NCBI GenBank assembly: GCA_035524315.1
Contig: DATKPD010000039.1
Span: 24,053 to 88,052, forward strand
Origin: BOG-938 sp035524315
GTDB lineage: Bacteria > Pseudomonadota > Alphaproteobacteria > Caulobacterales > Caulobacteraceae
Length of the DNA stretch: 64,000 nt
Direction: 5' to 3'
The translations under genes and the position numbers were made by a program. Each line of letters starts with the position of its first letter. Within the stretch, counting starts at the first letter, position 1. Positions 16,051 through 24,444 of this stretch are shown piece after piece. Below the pieces are notes generated by a model that saw only the letters and a program-made list of their open reading frames with translations, was not told the origin of the DNA and ran no database searches.

Positions 16051-16614
16051 ATGAACCTAACCCGTCGATCAATCGCCGCCGCGGCAGTGGCTGCGGCCAC
16101 GGCGTTCGGCCCGCTGTTGGCCCCCGCGGCCCACGCCGACGACCGCGCCAAACTGGCCGCCCAGGGCATGCGCGCGCTGCACGAGCTGGAAGCCAGCGAG
16201 CCCCGCTCGACCTTCTACGCCAAGCACGCCGCGGCGGTTCTGGTGTTCCCCTCGATTCTCAAGGCCGGCTTCGTGTTCGGCGGCGAGACCGGCAACGGCG
16301 TGCTGTTCGAGCATGGCAAGGTCGCCGGCTACTACAACATGAGCGGCGGTTCCTGGGGCCTGCAGGTCGGCGGCCAGGACTTCGCCTACGCCCTGTTCTT
16401 CATGACGCCCGGCTCGCTCGACTATCTGAGGAAGAGCGACGGCTTCGCGGCGGGCACCGGCCCCAGCATCACCGTGATCAACAAGGGCGCGGCCGCGGCG
16501 GCCGACACCACCACCGTCAGCCAGGACGTGGTCGCCTTTCCCTTCAACGGCAAGGGCCTGATGGCGGACCTGACGCTGCAGGGCACCAAGATCACGCGCA
16601 TCCACCCGCACTGA
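16051..16614 (+). CDS. SYLF/Ysc84-domain exported lipid-binding protein
   Basis: 187 residues with a signal peptide ending about AAHADD. The remainder is a SYLF (Ysc84) domain: FYAKHAAAVLVFPSILKAG, FGGETGNGVLF, GGSWGLQVGGQDFAYALFF and the C-terminal VVAFPFNGKGLMADLTLQG. Related domains bind phosphoinositides or phospholipids; the bacterial role is unknown. An AAGGAGACC ribosome site precedes the ATG. A terminator hairpin follows at 16646. Confidence 0.82.
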   Translation: MNLTRRSIAAAAVAAATAFGPLLAPAAHADDRAKLAAQGMRALHELEASEPRSTFYAKHAAAVLVFPSILKAGFVFGGETGNGVLFEHGKVAGYYNMSGGSWGLQVGGQDFAYALFFMTPGSLDYLRKSDGFAAGTGPSITVINKGAAAAADTTTVSQDVVAFPFNGKGLMADLTLQGTKITRIHPH

Positions 16615-16645
16615 CGGGCGCAAGCCACGGCCTTGGACGACCGTG

Positions 16646-16684
16646 AAGGCGTTCGCCCCCAGGGGCGGGCGCCTTTGTCGTTTT
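16646..16684 (+). terminator. Intrinsic terminator after the SYLF gene
   Basis: Arms 16646-16659 and 16662-16675 (AAGGCG, two T-G wobbles, then CGCCCC) form a long GC-rich stem followed by TGTCGTTTT. The G-U pairs favour folding of plus-strand RNA. Confidence 0.6.
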
Positions 16685-16717
16685 ACCGCGTTGATGACGG
16701 ACACCTTGGAGAGTCTC

Positions 16718-17146
16718 ATGCCCCGCCACGCCCCCATCCTTCCAAGACTCGGCGTCATCCTCGCCGCCGGCCTCCTGATCGCCGCGGACAAGTCGCCCGT
16801 GCAGGCGGCCTTCGGCTCGACCATCGTTTCGACCTATCCCGACGGGCGCACGGCCGAGCTTTGGCTCAAGCCGGACGGCGCCTACACCGCGCGTGGGCGG
16901 CGGGGCGACAGCTCGGGCGGCCACTGGCAGGTGGACGGCGGCAAGCTGTGCCTGCACCAGTCCAGTCCCCTGCCGTTCGGGTCCTATTGCACGCCTATTC
17001 CCAGCACGGGTCTGCACTCGACCTGGTCGGCCAAGGCGGTCACGGGCGAGCCGATTCGGGTCCGGTTGGTGAAGGGCCGTTATCTTGGGGCGAAGCCCGC
17101 GACGGCCGGTGGGGAAACACCACAAAGCGGGTCGCCGCAAAATTGA
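16718..17146 (+). CDS. Hypothetical exported protein
   Basis: 142 residues from ATG 16718, beginning with a signal-peptide-like segment (LPRLGVILAAGLLIAADKSP). The mature part looks like a small beta-rich domain: STIVSTYPDGRTAELWL, GGHWQVDGGKLCLHQ, then a second Cys in FGSYCTP. No family is recognised. An earlier in-frame start at 16643 is less likely because it would sit on the terminator hairpin of the preceding gene. The 3' end overlaps the convergent gtrA-like gene by 107 bases. Confidence 0.65.
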   Translation: MPRHAPILPRLGVILAAGLLIAADKSPVQAAFGSTIVSTYPDGRTAELWLKPDGAYTARGRRGDSSGGHWQVDGGKLCLHQSSPLPFGSYCTPIPSTGLHSTWSAKAVTGEPIRVRLVKGRYLGAKPATAGGETPQSGSPQN

Positions 17147-17516
17147 TCGCCCAGGCGGCGACCGAACCGGCCGCCACGGCGAACGACGGGGCGGCGATCA
17201 CCGGCCAGTGGGTCGAGACCAGGGTCACGAATAGCCAGTAGTTGCACAGGTTGCCGAACCCATTGCACAGCATGTAACGCGCCCACTGACCGGGCAGGGT
17301 GCGCAGTTGCAGCTGGCGGAACACGTGCAGGCCGTTAAGCACGAAGGTCGTGTGCATGGCGCACAGCAGCGACACCACACGCGCCCAGGCCGGCTCCAGG
17401 CCCAGCCGGATCATCAGGCGCACCATCGCGACGTCGACGACAAAGCCGACCAGGCTCACGCCGCAATAGCTGAGCGCTATCGGCCAGAATCGGCCCGATG
17501 TGTGCGGATGGCCCAT
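17040..17516 (-). CDS. GtrA family membrane protein
   Basis: 158 residues with four membrane helices, typical of GtrA-like proteins that help move lipid-linked sugars. Marks: SYCGVSLVGFVVDVAMVRLM in helix 1, MHTTFVLNGLHVFR (the family N-x-x-xF motif), RYMLCNGFGNLCNYWLFVTL and INFAATRFVVF at the end. A proline-rich tail extends past the last helix. ATG 17516 chosen. Divergent from the lipid kinase gene and convergently overlapping the upstream hypothetical gene. Confidence 0.85.
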   Translation of the reverse strand: MGHPHTSGRFWPIALSYCGVSLVGFVVDVAMVRLMIRLGLEPAWARVVSLLCAMHTTFVLNGLHVFRQLQLRTLPGQWARYMLCNGFGNLCNYWLFVTLVSTHWPVIAAPSFAVAAGSVAAWAINFAATRFVVFPHRPSRASPQDNGPSPTGPESARP

Positions 17517-17614
17517 GTCCAATCTCCCGCCACACCGAACGCCTGTCCTGGGCAAGCGTTGCGGACCTGCGTGGGCCGGCGCAACCCGAGCTTTGCCGGA
17601 GCGTTGCAGAGGGC

Positions 17615-18526
17615 ATGGACCAATCTCCGGCCTCGGCCGCTTCCCAGATCGCGATCAAACATGTCCAGGCCGTGATCAACACGGCCTCCGGCAGCGTCGG
17701 CCCCAAGGCGGCGGACGAGATGAAGGCGATCCTCGAGCGGTTCGGCCTGCAAAACCGCGTGGCCAGCGTTGAGCCCGCCGAATTGGAGCGCGCGCTGCAG
17801 GACGCGCTGCAGGCCCAGCCCGATCTGCTGATCGTGCTGGCGGGCGATGGCACCATCAGTCGGGCGGCCGACCTGGTCGGCGCCGACGGTCCTCTGCTGG
17901 CCCCCCTGCCGGGCGGCAGCCTGAACATGCTGCCCAAGGCGCTCTACGGCGCCAAGCCCTGGGTCGAGGCGCTGAACGATTGCCTCAGCCAGGGCGTGGT
18001 CCAGCCTGTGGCGTGCGGCGAGGTGGGCGGCCGGCGCTTCTACTGCGCGGCCATCCTGGGCTCGCCCGCCCTGTGGCAGCCTGCGCGCGAAGCGGCCCGG
18101 CGCAACGACCTGCCCGCGGCCTGGCGCCAGGCTCTGTTCGCCCTGCGCCGGGCCTTTTCCACCCGCCTGAGGTTCCAGGTGGCGGGCGGATCGAAACACA
18201 AGACGGTCGCCCTCAGCCTGATCTGTCCGCTGGTGTCGCGCACGGCCGCCGGCCAGGATTGGCTGGAAGCGGCGGGGCTGAACGTCAACGACATGGTCAG
18301 CCTGCTGCGCCTGGCGCTGAACAACCTGTTGTCGGACTGGCGGCGCGACCCCTCCGTCATCACCGAGCGATGCGTGGAGGGCCGGGCGTGGGCCCGCCGT
18401 CGTATCCCCAGCCTTCTGGACGGCGAGATGTGCTGGTTGGAGCGCATGAGCGTGATCCGCTTTCATCCCCTGGCGTTCAACGCCCTCGTCCCCGCCCCGA
18501 ATCCCGCCGCGGAGGCGGCCTCATGA
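17615..18526 (+). CDS. Diacylglycerol kinase-family lipid kinase
   Basis: 303 residues. The catalytic N-terminal region has IVLAGDGTISRAADL (GGDGT-type nucleotide loop) and LLAPLPGGSLNMLPKAL, both diagnostic for the DAG/sphingosine kinase fold. It probably phosphorylates a lipid such as diacylglycerol. The C-terminal half is less conserved but ends with LDGEMCWLE, the usual D-G-E site. The stop overlaps the ATG of the metallophosphoesterase (ATGA), so the two are likely co-translated. Confidence 0.85.
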   Translation: MDQSPASAASQIAIKHVQAVINTASGSVGPKAADEMKAILERFGLQNRVASVEPAELERALQDALQAQPDLLIVLAGDGTISRAADLVGADGPLLAPLPGGSLNMLPKALYGAKPWVEALNDCLSQGVVQPVACGEVGGRRFYCAAILGSPALWQPAREAARRNDLPAAWRQALFALRRAFSTRLRFQVAGGSKHKTVALSLICPLVSRTAAGQDWLEAAGLNVNDMVSLLRLALNNLLSDWRRDPSVITERCVEGRAWARRRIPSLLDGEMCWLERMSVIRFHPLAFNALVPAPNPAAEAAS

Positions 18527-19344
18527 GCCTGCGCCTGGCCCACGTCAGCGACCTGCATTTCGGCGCCGAGCATCCGCAGGCGATCGAGGCGTGCCTGGAG
18601 GCGGTCATGGCGGCGGCGCCCGACCTGGTGGCCGTCACCGGCGACCTGACGCTGGACGGCCGCACCCGGGAGTTCGCCGCCGCCCGCGCTTGGCTGGGGC
18701 GGCTGGATCGGCCCAAGCTGATCACCCCGGGCAACCACGACACGCCGTATCTGAACCTGCCCCTGCGCACCTTCACCCCGTTCCGGCGCTATCGGCGCTT
18801 CATCGGCCCCGCTGACGAGGAGGCCTACGAAGGGCCGGGCCTGAGCGCCCGCGCGCTCAACAGCGCCCGCGGCTTCCAGCTTCGGCCCGACTGGTCCAAG
18901 GGCGTGGCGGATCTGGACGAGATCGGGCGGGCGGCTGCGGACCTTGCCATGCGGCCGGCCGGCTTGAAGGTGTTCGCCTGCCATCACCCCCTGATCGACC
19001 CGCCGCACATGCCGGTCGGCGGCGGCGTGCATGGCGGCGAAGAGGCGGCGCAGCGCCTCGTGCGCGCGGGCGTGGATCTGATCCTCAGCGGCCATACCCA
19101 CGTGCCCTTCGTGCTGCCCCTGGAAGGCGGCGAGCGGCCGGCCTATGCGATCGGCGCGGGCACCTTGTCCCTGCGCACGCGCGGCGCGCCCCCCAGCTTC
19201 ACCATGATCGACGTGGAGGACGAGACCCTGGACGTGCACGTCATGGGCTGGACCGGCTCGGCCTTCGCCGTCCTCGACCACTGGCCGCTGCCGCGCACCC
19301 GGCGCCCGGCGGGAACCCGCGCGCGCGCGCCGCGCTTGGCTTGA
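18523..19344 (+). CDS. Metallophosphoesterase (calcineurin-like)
   Basis: 273 residues with the full metal-site series: HVSDLHFG (D-x-H), VTGDLTLDG (GD), ITPGNHD (GNH), CHHPLID and LSGHTHVP. These define the calcineurin-like phosphoesterase superfamily. It resembles cyclic-nucleotide or phospholipid phosphodiesterases, but the substrate cannot be told from sequence. Its coupling to a lipid kinase gene hints at phospholipid metabolism. The C terminus is arginine/proline-rich. Confidence 0.88.
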   Translation: MSLRLAHVSDLHFGAEHPQAIEACLEAVMAAAPDLVAVTGDLTLDGRTREFAAARAWLGRLDRPKLITPGNHDTPYLNLPLRTFTPFRRYRRFIGPADEEAYEGPGLSARALNSARGFQLRPDWSKGVADLDEIGRAAADLAMRPAGLKVFACHHPLIDPPHMPVGGGVHGGEEAAQRLVRAGVDLILSGHTHVPFVLPLEGGERPAYAIGAGTLSLRTRGAPPSFTMIDVEDETLDVHVMGWTGSAFAVLDHWPLPRTRRPAGTRARAPRLA

Positions 19345-19389
19345 ACGGCGCCCCATGAAGAGCCGGCCCCCCCGCCGAAAGGAAAGCCC

Positions 19390-19581
19390 ATGATGAAGCT
19401 GGTGATCTTTACCGACGCGGGCGAAAGCCCGGTCTACGTCAATCCCGAAGTGGTCACCTTCGTCGCGCGCCCCGCGATCGAGATGTTCGGCAACGCCACG
19501 ATCAACTTCGTCGGCGGCCAGACCCTGACAGTCAAAGAGCACCCCGAGGCGGTCGTCCAGGCCTTGACCGCCGGCGACTAA
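19390..19581 (+). CDS. Small conserved-looking protein, weakly FlbD-like
   Basis: 63 residues with a strong ribosome site (GAAAGGAAAG) just upstream. The order VIFTDAGESPVYVNPEVVTF then TLTVKEHPEAVVQAL resembles the short FlbD/YlzI family, which has beta strands followed by VKES and a helix. The resemblance is loose and no flagellar genes are nearby. Base use matches the neighbours, so it is probably a real gene. Confidence 0.65.
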   Translation: MMKLVIFTDAGESPVYVNPEVVTFVARPAIEMFGNATINFVGGQTLTVKEHPEAVVQALTAGD

Positions 19582-19608
19582 GCTCGAGGCCAAGCGGCGG
19601 CAGCGCAA

Positions 19609-19776
19609 TCAGTCCTCGTCAGGCGTTTCGCCAGGGGGTCTGTAAGGCGCCACGGGCATGCATTTCACCATCGCGTCGATCAACTGCGATCCGTTCGCCT
19701 CGACAATCGGAGGTTCGCCGTAAAGGGCGATCCACAAGGCCAGGGCCTCCCTGGTGATCCGGCCATCCCGATCCAC
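19609..19776 (-). CDS. Possible small protein of 55 residues
   Basis: GTG-start frame on the minus strand with a GGAG site 6 bases upstream. It begins VDRDGRITREALALWIALYG and ends PPGETPDED. Codon third positions are GC-rich and residue composition is normal. The start is preceded directly by an in-frame TAG. No homologue is recognised. It fills the gap between the FlbD-like gene and the DNA ligase. Confidence 0.45.
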   Translation of the reverse strand: MDRDGRITREALALWIALYGEPPIVEANGSQLIDAMVKCMPVAPYRPPGETPDED

Positions 19777-19830
19777 CTAGCGCTCCGTCGACGTTACAGG
19801 TCATCGGAAAGGCGCGAGCGGCCGGTTGGT

Positions 19831-21468
19831 TCAGCGCAAAGCTTGCGATTCTTCGGGCGATGGCCGCCCTGCCTCGATCGCAGCCAGCATGTGCTGGAGG
19901 GTGGCCAGCTCGTCGGCCTCGCGCGCCGGCTTGTCCCAGCGGATACGGCTGATACGGGGAAAGCGCATGGCCACGCCCGACTTGTGGCGGGTCGAGCGCT
20001 GCAGCCCCTCGAACGCCACCTCCAGCACCAGGCCGAAGTCGCGGTCGGCCCGCACCGAGCGCACCGGCCCGAAGCGCTCGACCGTGTGGTCGCGCACGAA
20101 CTTGTCCAACTGCTTCAGCTCCTCATCGGTGAAGCCGAAATAGGCCTTGCCCACGGGGGTCAGGACGCCCTGACTCCACACGCCGAAGGTGAAGTCGGAA
20201 TAGAAGCTGGAGCGCTTGCCGTGGCCGCGCTGGGCGTACATCAGCACCGCGTCGATCAGGAACGGATCGCGTTTCCACTTGAACCAGGGGCCGCGCGGCC
20301 GGCCCGCCTCATAGATCGAGTCCCACCGCTTGAGCATCAGGCCCTCGGCGGCCTGAGCGTCGCCGGAGGGCGGGTCGGCGCGCAGGGCGGCCAGGGCGGG
20401 CCAATCAGCAAAGAGTTGCAGCGGCGACAGGTCGATGCGGCTGGTCTTGAGCGCGTCGACGAAGCGCTCCAGGCGCGCCCGGCGCTTGACGAACGGCTCA
20501 TGGCGCGCGTCCTCGCCGGCCTCAGCCAAGATGTCGTAGGCGCGCAGGCCCGCCGGCTGGGCCGCCAGCAGCTTGGCGTCGGGCGTCTTGCGGTTCAGCC
20601 GCTGCTGCAAGTTGTTGAAGGGCGCCACGCGGCCCTCGCGCAACACCAGCAGTTCGCCGTCGAGCACGCCGTCGAAGTCCAAGGCCTCGACCAGATCGGG
20701 GAAGGCGGCGGAGATGTCGTCGCCGGTGCGGGTGTAGAGCCGGCGTACGCCGCCCTCGCTGACCGCCTGCACGCGAATGCCGTCCCACTTCCATTCGGCA
20801 GCGTAGTCCGCCGGCGAGAGCTTGGCGAAATCGGACGCCTCGTCGATCGGCTGGGCCAGCATCACGGGCCGGAACCGGCCGTGGGCGTGTGGATTGGGCT
20901 GCTCGGCCCGCCCCTCCAGCCAGGCGAACAGGTCGTCATACGGCGGCGCCTGGGCGTGCCACGCCTCTTCGACCTCGGGCACCGGCCGCCCGCCCATGTC
21001 CGCCGCCGCCTGCTTGGCCAGACGGGCTGAGACGCCCACGCGCAACCCGCCGGTCAGCAGCTTGAGCAGGGCCCAGCGGCCGTCCACGTCGAGCGCGTCG
21101 AGCCAGTCCTCGATCAGGCGTTGCACCTCGCCTCGCGAGGCGCCGCGCAGGGCATCGACCACTTCGGGCAGTTCGGGCTCGCGGTTGGCGCCGGGCCGCG
21201 CGGGCCACACCAGGGCCACCGTCTCGGCCAGGTCGCCGACGTAATCGTAGGACCAGACGAACAGCGCCGGGTCCATGCGCGCCTCAACCGCCTTGCGGAT
21301 AAAGGCCGGCTTGGCGGCGTCGAAGCTCAGCTCACCCGTCAGGGCCGCGAGCGCCCAGCCGCGTTCGGGGTCGGGCGCGGCCTTCAGATAGTCGCGCAGC
21401 AACACCAGTTTGGCGTTGCGCGAGGCGGTGTAGGACAGCCGGTCCAGCAGATTGGCGAAGGCGCGCAT
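19831..21468 (-). CDS. ATP-dependent DNA ligase (cisplatin damage response type)
   Basis: 545 residues. The N-terminal DNA-binding region runs from MRAFANLLDRLSYT to ~200. The nucleotidyltransferase domain has the AMP-accepting Lys in AAEWKWDGIRVQ, followed by RLYTRTGDDIS, LDGELLVL and EGLMLKR (motifs III-IV). The OB-fold region contains WFKWKRDP (motif V). Length and the adjoining MBL-fold exonuclease gene match the cATL system of DNA ligases found beside Lhr-type helicases and accessory nucleases. It is distinct from the essential NAD-dependent LigA. The exonuclease gene ends 7 bases upstream. Confidence 0.92.
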   Translation of the reverse strand: MRAFANLLDRLSYTASRNAKLVLLRDYLKAAPDPERGWALAALTGELSFDAAKPAFIRKAVEARMDPALFVWSYDYVGDLAETVALVWPARPGANREPELPEVVDALRGASRGEVQRLIEDWLDALDVDGRWALLKLLTGGLRVGVSARLAKQAAADMGGRPVPEVEEAWHAQAPPYDDLFAWLEGRAEQPNPHAHGRFRPVMLAQPIDEASDFAKLSPADYAAEWKWDGIRVQAVSEGGVRRLYTRTGDDISAAFPDLVEALDFDGVLDGELLVLREGRVAPFNNLQQRLNRKTPDAKLLAAQPAGLRAYDILAEAGEDARHEPFVKRRARLERFVDALKTSRIDLSPLQLFADWPALAALRADPPSGDAQAAEGLMLKRWDSIYEAGRPRGPWFKWKRDPFLIDAVLMYAQRGHGKRSSFYSDFTFGVWSQGVLTPVGKAYFGFTDEELKQLDKFVRDHTVERFGPVRSVRADRDFGLVLEVAFEGLQRSTRHKSGVAMRFPRISRIRWDKPAREADELATLQHMLAAIEAGRPSPEESQALR

Positions 21469-21475
21469 TCAGCCC

Positions 21476-22483
21476 TCAGGTGTCTTCGTCTTCGTAGCCG
21501 ACCAGGGCAAGGGGCCGCGCCGGCACGCCGCGCAGCTCGGCCCAGCGCGCCAGCGCCTCCTCGCGCCCATGGGTGATCCACAGCTCGCCCGGCGCCAGTT
21601 CGTCGACGGTCGCGGTCAGTTCGTCCCAATCGGCATGGTCGGAGATGATCAGGGGCAGTTCGACGTGCTGCTGGCGGGCGCGGGCGCGCACCCGCATCCA
21701 GCCCGAGGCGAAGGCCGCGACCGGATCGGGGAAGCGGCGCGACCAACGTTCGGCGATGGCGGACGGCGGGGCGATGACGATGGCGCCGGCGAAATCCACC
21801 CGCGCCTCGGTCGTGGCGGGCTCGATCGGGCCCAGGTCGACGCCGTGACGGCGGTAGAGGGCGTTGAGCCGCTCCAGCGCGCCATGGACATAGATCGGTC
21901 GGTCATAGCCCTGCTCGCGCAGAAGCATGATCACCCGCTGCGCCTTGCCCAGCGCATAGGCCCCCACCAGATGGGCGCGCTCGGGGAACTGCTGCACCGA
22001 CCGCAGCAGCTTGGCGACCTCGTGCTCGGCCGGCGGGTGCCGAAACGCCGGCAGGCCGAAGGTCGCCTCGCTGACGAACACGTCGCAGGGAACGGGCTCA
22101 AACGGCGCGCAGGTGGGATCGCGCCGGCGCTTGTAGTCGCCGGACACCACCACGGTCAGGCCCTTCCACCGCACCACCGCCTGGGCCGAACCCAGCACAT
22201 GGCCGGCGGGGACGAGCGTCACCTCCACCCCGTCGCGCGTGATCCGTTCGCCGTAGGCCAAGGCCTGGGTCTGGCCGGCGAAATCCTCGCCGTAGCGAAC
22301 CGCCATGATGTCGAGGGTTTCGGGCGTGGCGTAGACAGCGCCATGCCCCGCGCGCGCGTGGTCGGAATGGCCGTGGGTGATCACCGCGCGCGTCACCGGG
22401 CGCACCGGATCGATGTAGAAATCCCCGGGCGGGCAGTAGAGGCCGTCAGGCCGCGGGCAGATCAGGGCTTCGGGCTTGAGCAC
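21476..22483 (-). CDS. Ligase-associated DNA damage response exonuclease (MBL fold)
   Basis: 335 residues of the metallo-beta-lactamase/beta-CASP kind. The metal motif HGHSDHARAGH is near residue 37, with PAGHVLGSAQ and VVSGDYKRRRD further on. A later beta-CASP-like part has GAYALGKAQR, ISDHADWDEL and ELWITHGRE. Such proteins are encoded directly upstream of cATL-type ligases and process DNA ends. Directly follows topoisomerase IB on the same strand, 6 bases apart. Confidence 0.9.
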   Translation of the reverse strand: MLKPEALICPRPDGLYCPPGDFYIDPVRPVTRAVITHGHSDHARAGHGAVYATPETLDIMAVRYGEDFAGQTQALAYGERITRDGVEVTLVPAGHVLGSAQAVVRWKGLTVVVSGDYKRRRDPTCAPFEPVPCDVFVSEATFGLPAFRHPPAEHEVAKLLRSVQQFPERAHLVGAYALGKAQRVIMLLREQGYDRPIYVHGALERLNALYRRHGVDLGPIEPATTEARVDFAGAIVIAPPSAIAERWSRRFPDPVAAFASGWMRVRARARQQHVELPLIISDHADWDELTATVDELAPGELWITHGREEALARWAELRGVPARPLALVGYEDEDT

Positions 22484-22489
22484 CCCTCT

Positions 22490-23563
22490 TCATACGCCCC
22501 GCGCCTTGAGGAAGGCGAGCACCTGGGCCTCTTCGGGATGCAGACCGGTCCAGTCCCGGCTGGCCTCGTCGGCGTCCGGCAGGTCGCCCAGCGTCAAGGC
22601 GCCCTCCAGATAGGCGGCGATCACCTCGGGGTGGACGTAGCATTTGCGGCAGATGGCCGGGGTGTTGCCCAGGCGAGCGGCGGTCTGGGCGATGGCGGCG
22701 GAAAGGTTGCGCTTGGCTTGGGTGGCGCTGGCCGGCGGGCCCAGTTCGGCCAGCGCCAGGGCCGCCATCACCGTGCCGGTCCAGGTGCGGAAGTCCTTGG
22801 CCGTGATGTCCGCCCCCGACACCGCCTTGAGGTAGGCGTTGACCGCCGCGGAGGTCACCGCCTGGCCTCGCCCCTCGGCGTCGCGGTACTGGAACAGGTG
22901 CTGGCCCGGCAGCTCCTGGCACGACTTGACGATGCGCGCGATGCGCCGGTCGTGCACCTGCAGCCGCCATTGCTTGCCGCTCTTGCCCTTGAACTGGAAC
23001 TTCAGGTCGGCGTGCTCGACGCGGACGTGGCGCGACAGCAGGGTGGTCAAGCCATAGCTGCGGTTCTGCTTGGCGTAGGCGCGGTTGCCCACGCGGATCA
23101 GGGTGGTCTCCAGCAGACGCGCCACCACCGCCAGAACCTTGCGCTGGCTCAGGCCCCGCTCGGCCATGTCTTGGGTGATCGCCGCCCGAAGCGCGGGCAA
23201 GGACTCGGCGAACGAGGCGAGGCGGTGGAACTTGGCCTCCTCGCGCAGGGCCCTAAAGTCGGGATGATAGCGGTACTGACGGCGGCCCTTCTCGTCCTGG
23301 CCGACCGCCTGCAGATGCCCGTTGGGGTCCGCGCAGATCCACACCGCGCTCCAGGCCGGCGGGATGGCCAGAGCCTTGATCCGTTCGAGGACGACAGCGT
23401 CCCTCACCGCACGCCCGTCTGCGTCCACATAGGCGAAGGTTTCGCCCCGCCGGATGCGGCTGAGGCCCGGCGCCTCGGGCGTCACATAGACCAGGTCGCC
23501 TAGTGGAATGTCCGCGCAGGGGGCGGTCGGGGCGATCGACTTGGGGCTGACATCGAGCGGCAT
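22490..23563 (-). CDS. DNA topoisomerase IB
   Basis: 357 residues, bacterial type IB topoisomerase (poxvirus-like), which relaxes supercoils through a 3'-phosphotyrosine link. Active-site pieces: VGNRAYAKQNRSYGLTTL (first Arg), RVEHADLKFQFKGKSGK (Lys), DFRTWTGT (second Arg) and the Tyr in CRKCYVHPEV. First gene of a minus-strand run with the exonuclease and ligase, suggesting a joint repair role. Confidence 0.92.
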   Translation of the reverse strand: MPLDVSPKSIAPTAPCADIPLGDLVYVTPEAPGLSRIRRGETFAYVDADGRAVRDAVVLERIKALAIPPAWSAVWICADPNGHLQAVGQDEKGRRQYRYHPDFRALREEAKFHRLASFAESLPALRAAITQDMAERGLSQRKVLAVVARLLETTLIRVGNRAYAKQNRSYGLTTLLSRHVRVEHADLKFQFKGKSGKQWRLQVHDRRIARIVKSCQELPGQHLFQYRDAEGRGQAVTSAAVNAYLKAVSGADITAKDFRTWTGTVMAALALAELGPPASATQAKRNLSAAIAQTAARLGNTPAICRKCYVHPEVIAAYLEGALTLGDLPDADEASRDWTGLHPEEAQVLAFLKARGV

Positions 23564-23664
23564 GACTCAATCGCCAACGCGCCGCCGCGCACGGGCGTTC
23601 CGCGAATCCGGGGGAACGGCCGGCCTCGCGCATGAGTTTTCCTTGTCCATAGGAGGAGACACCC

Positions 23665-23961
23665 ATGTCCAGCCATAACCTCTCCACCGGCGTTCCGGCG
23701 TCGCACATCGGTCCGGAAACGGGCGGCACGGGCGCGGCGACCGCGGGCGAAGGGTCCAGCGCCGGAACCCAGGAACAGGCCACGCCGTCCGCCGCGTCGG
23801 GCCTCACCGACCCGGTCCCGGCGCCGACCGCCGGACTCGAACCGCGCGCTTTCGAGCCCGCTCGGACAGCGCGCCAAACGAAGGACGGTCCTCTCGACGA
23901 CGCGCCCCAAGACCTGCGCGACATCGTCGATGGCAAGGATCGTCCCAAGCACGACCACTGA
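23665..23961 (+). CDS. Hypothetical hydrophilic protein
   Basis: 98 residues preceded by a very strong ribosome site (AGGAGGAG). Composition is rich in Gly, Ala, Thr, Pro, with no membrane segment or Cys, and a charged C terminus (LRDIVDGKDRPKHDH). Likely disordered. Short stress-related proteins of this style occur in Caulobacterales, but no family was recognised. It is divergent from topoisomerase IB. Confidence 0.65.
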   Translation: MSSHNLSTGVPASHIGPETGGTGAATAGEGSSAGTQEQATPSAASGLTDPVPAPTAGLEPRAFEPARTARQTKDGPLDDAPQDLRDIVDGKDRPKHDH

Positions 23962-23997
23962 ACGATCGGCGAGCGGCGCCAGCCCGGACGGGACGGC

Positions 23998-24318
23998 TCA
24001 GCCCTGCTTGGCGGGCACGCGCACGATCAGGCCGTCGAGGGCGTCGGTGACCTTGATCTGACACGACAGGCGGCTGTTCGGCTGGGTGTCGCTGGCGAAA
24101 TCGAGCATCGAGCTTTCGTCGCTCTTGGGCTTGCCTGTCTTGTCGAGCCACGCCTCATCCACATAGACGTGGCAGGTGGCGCAGGACATGGCCCCGCCGC
24201 ACTCCGCCTCGATGCCCGCCACGCCATTGCGCACCGCGCCTTCCATGACGGTCATACCGGGCTTCACGTCCACCGTGCGCGCCTGGCCGCTGAACTCGAT
24301 GTAGGTGATCTTCGCCAT
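23998..24318 (-). CDS. 2Fe-2S ferredoxin, adrenodoxin type
   Basis: 106 residues. Cluster ligands lie in AECGGAMSCATCHVYVD (Cys-x5-Cys-x2-Cys) and LSCQIKVTDALDG (fourth Cys), the pattern of Isc-type/adrenodoxin ferredoxins that pass electrons to iron-sulfur assembly or cytochrome P450s. Start ATG 24318 gives MAKITYIEFSG; the upstream in-frame extension is ignored. No isc genes adjoin. Confidence 0.93.
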   Translation of the reverse strand: MAKITYIEFSGQARTVDVKPGMTVMEGAVRNGVAGIEAECGGAMSCATCHVYVDEAWLDKTGKPKSDESSMLDFASDTQPNSRLSCQIKVTDALDGLIVRVPAKQG

Positions 24319-24355
24319 ACTGAAACGTCCGGCCGTCCGAGCGGCCCTCCCTGGA

Positions 24356-24382
24356 GAAAAAATGCGCGATAGCATATCGCGC
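24356..24382 (-). terminator. Intrinsic terminator of the HNH gene
   Basis: On the minus strand an 8-bp stem (arms 24375-24382 and 24364-24371, GCGCGATA/TATCGCGC, loop TGC) is followed by A and six Ts. It stands downstream of the HNH gene and before the ferredoxin gene. Confidence 0.8.
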
Positions 24383-24444
24383 GCCGCCGCGCTCCTGCTC
24401 GGCCGGTGAAAAGGCCGCGTCGCCCAAGCCGGCTATAGCAGGGC

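Noticed and set aside
18523..19344. Metallophosphoesterase as the PdeM partner of the ATP-dependent ligase
   Set aside because: It is coupled to the lipid kinase on the other strand, and its size (273 residues) does not suit PdeM.
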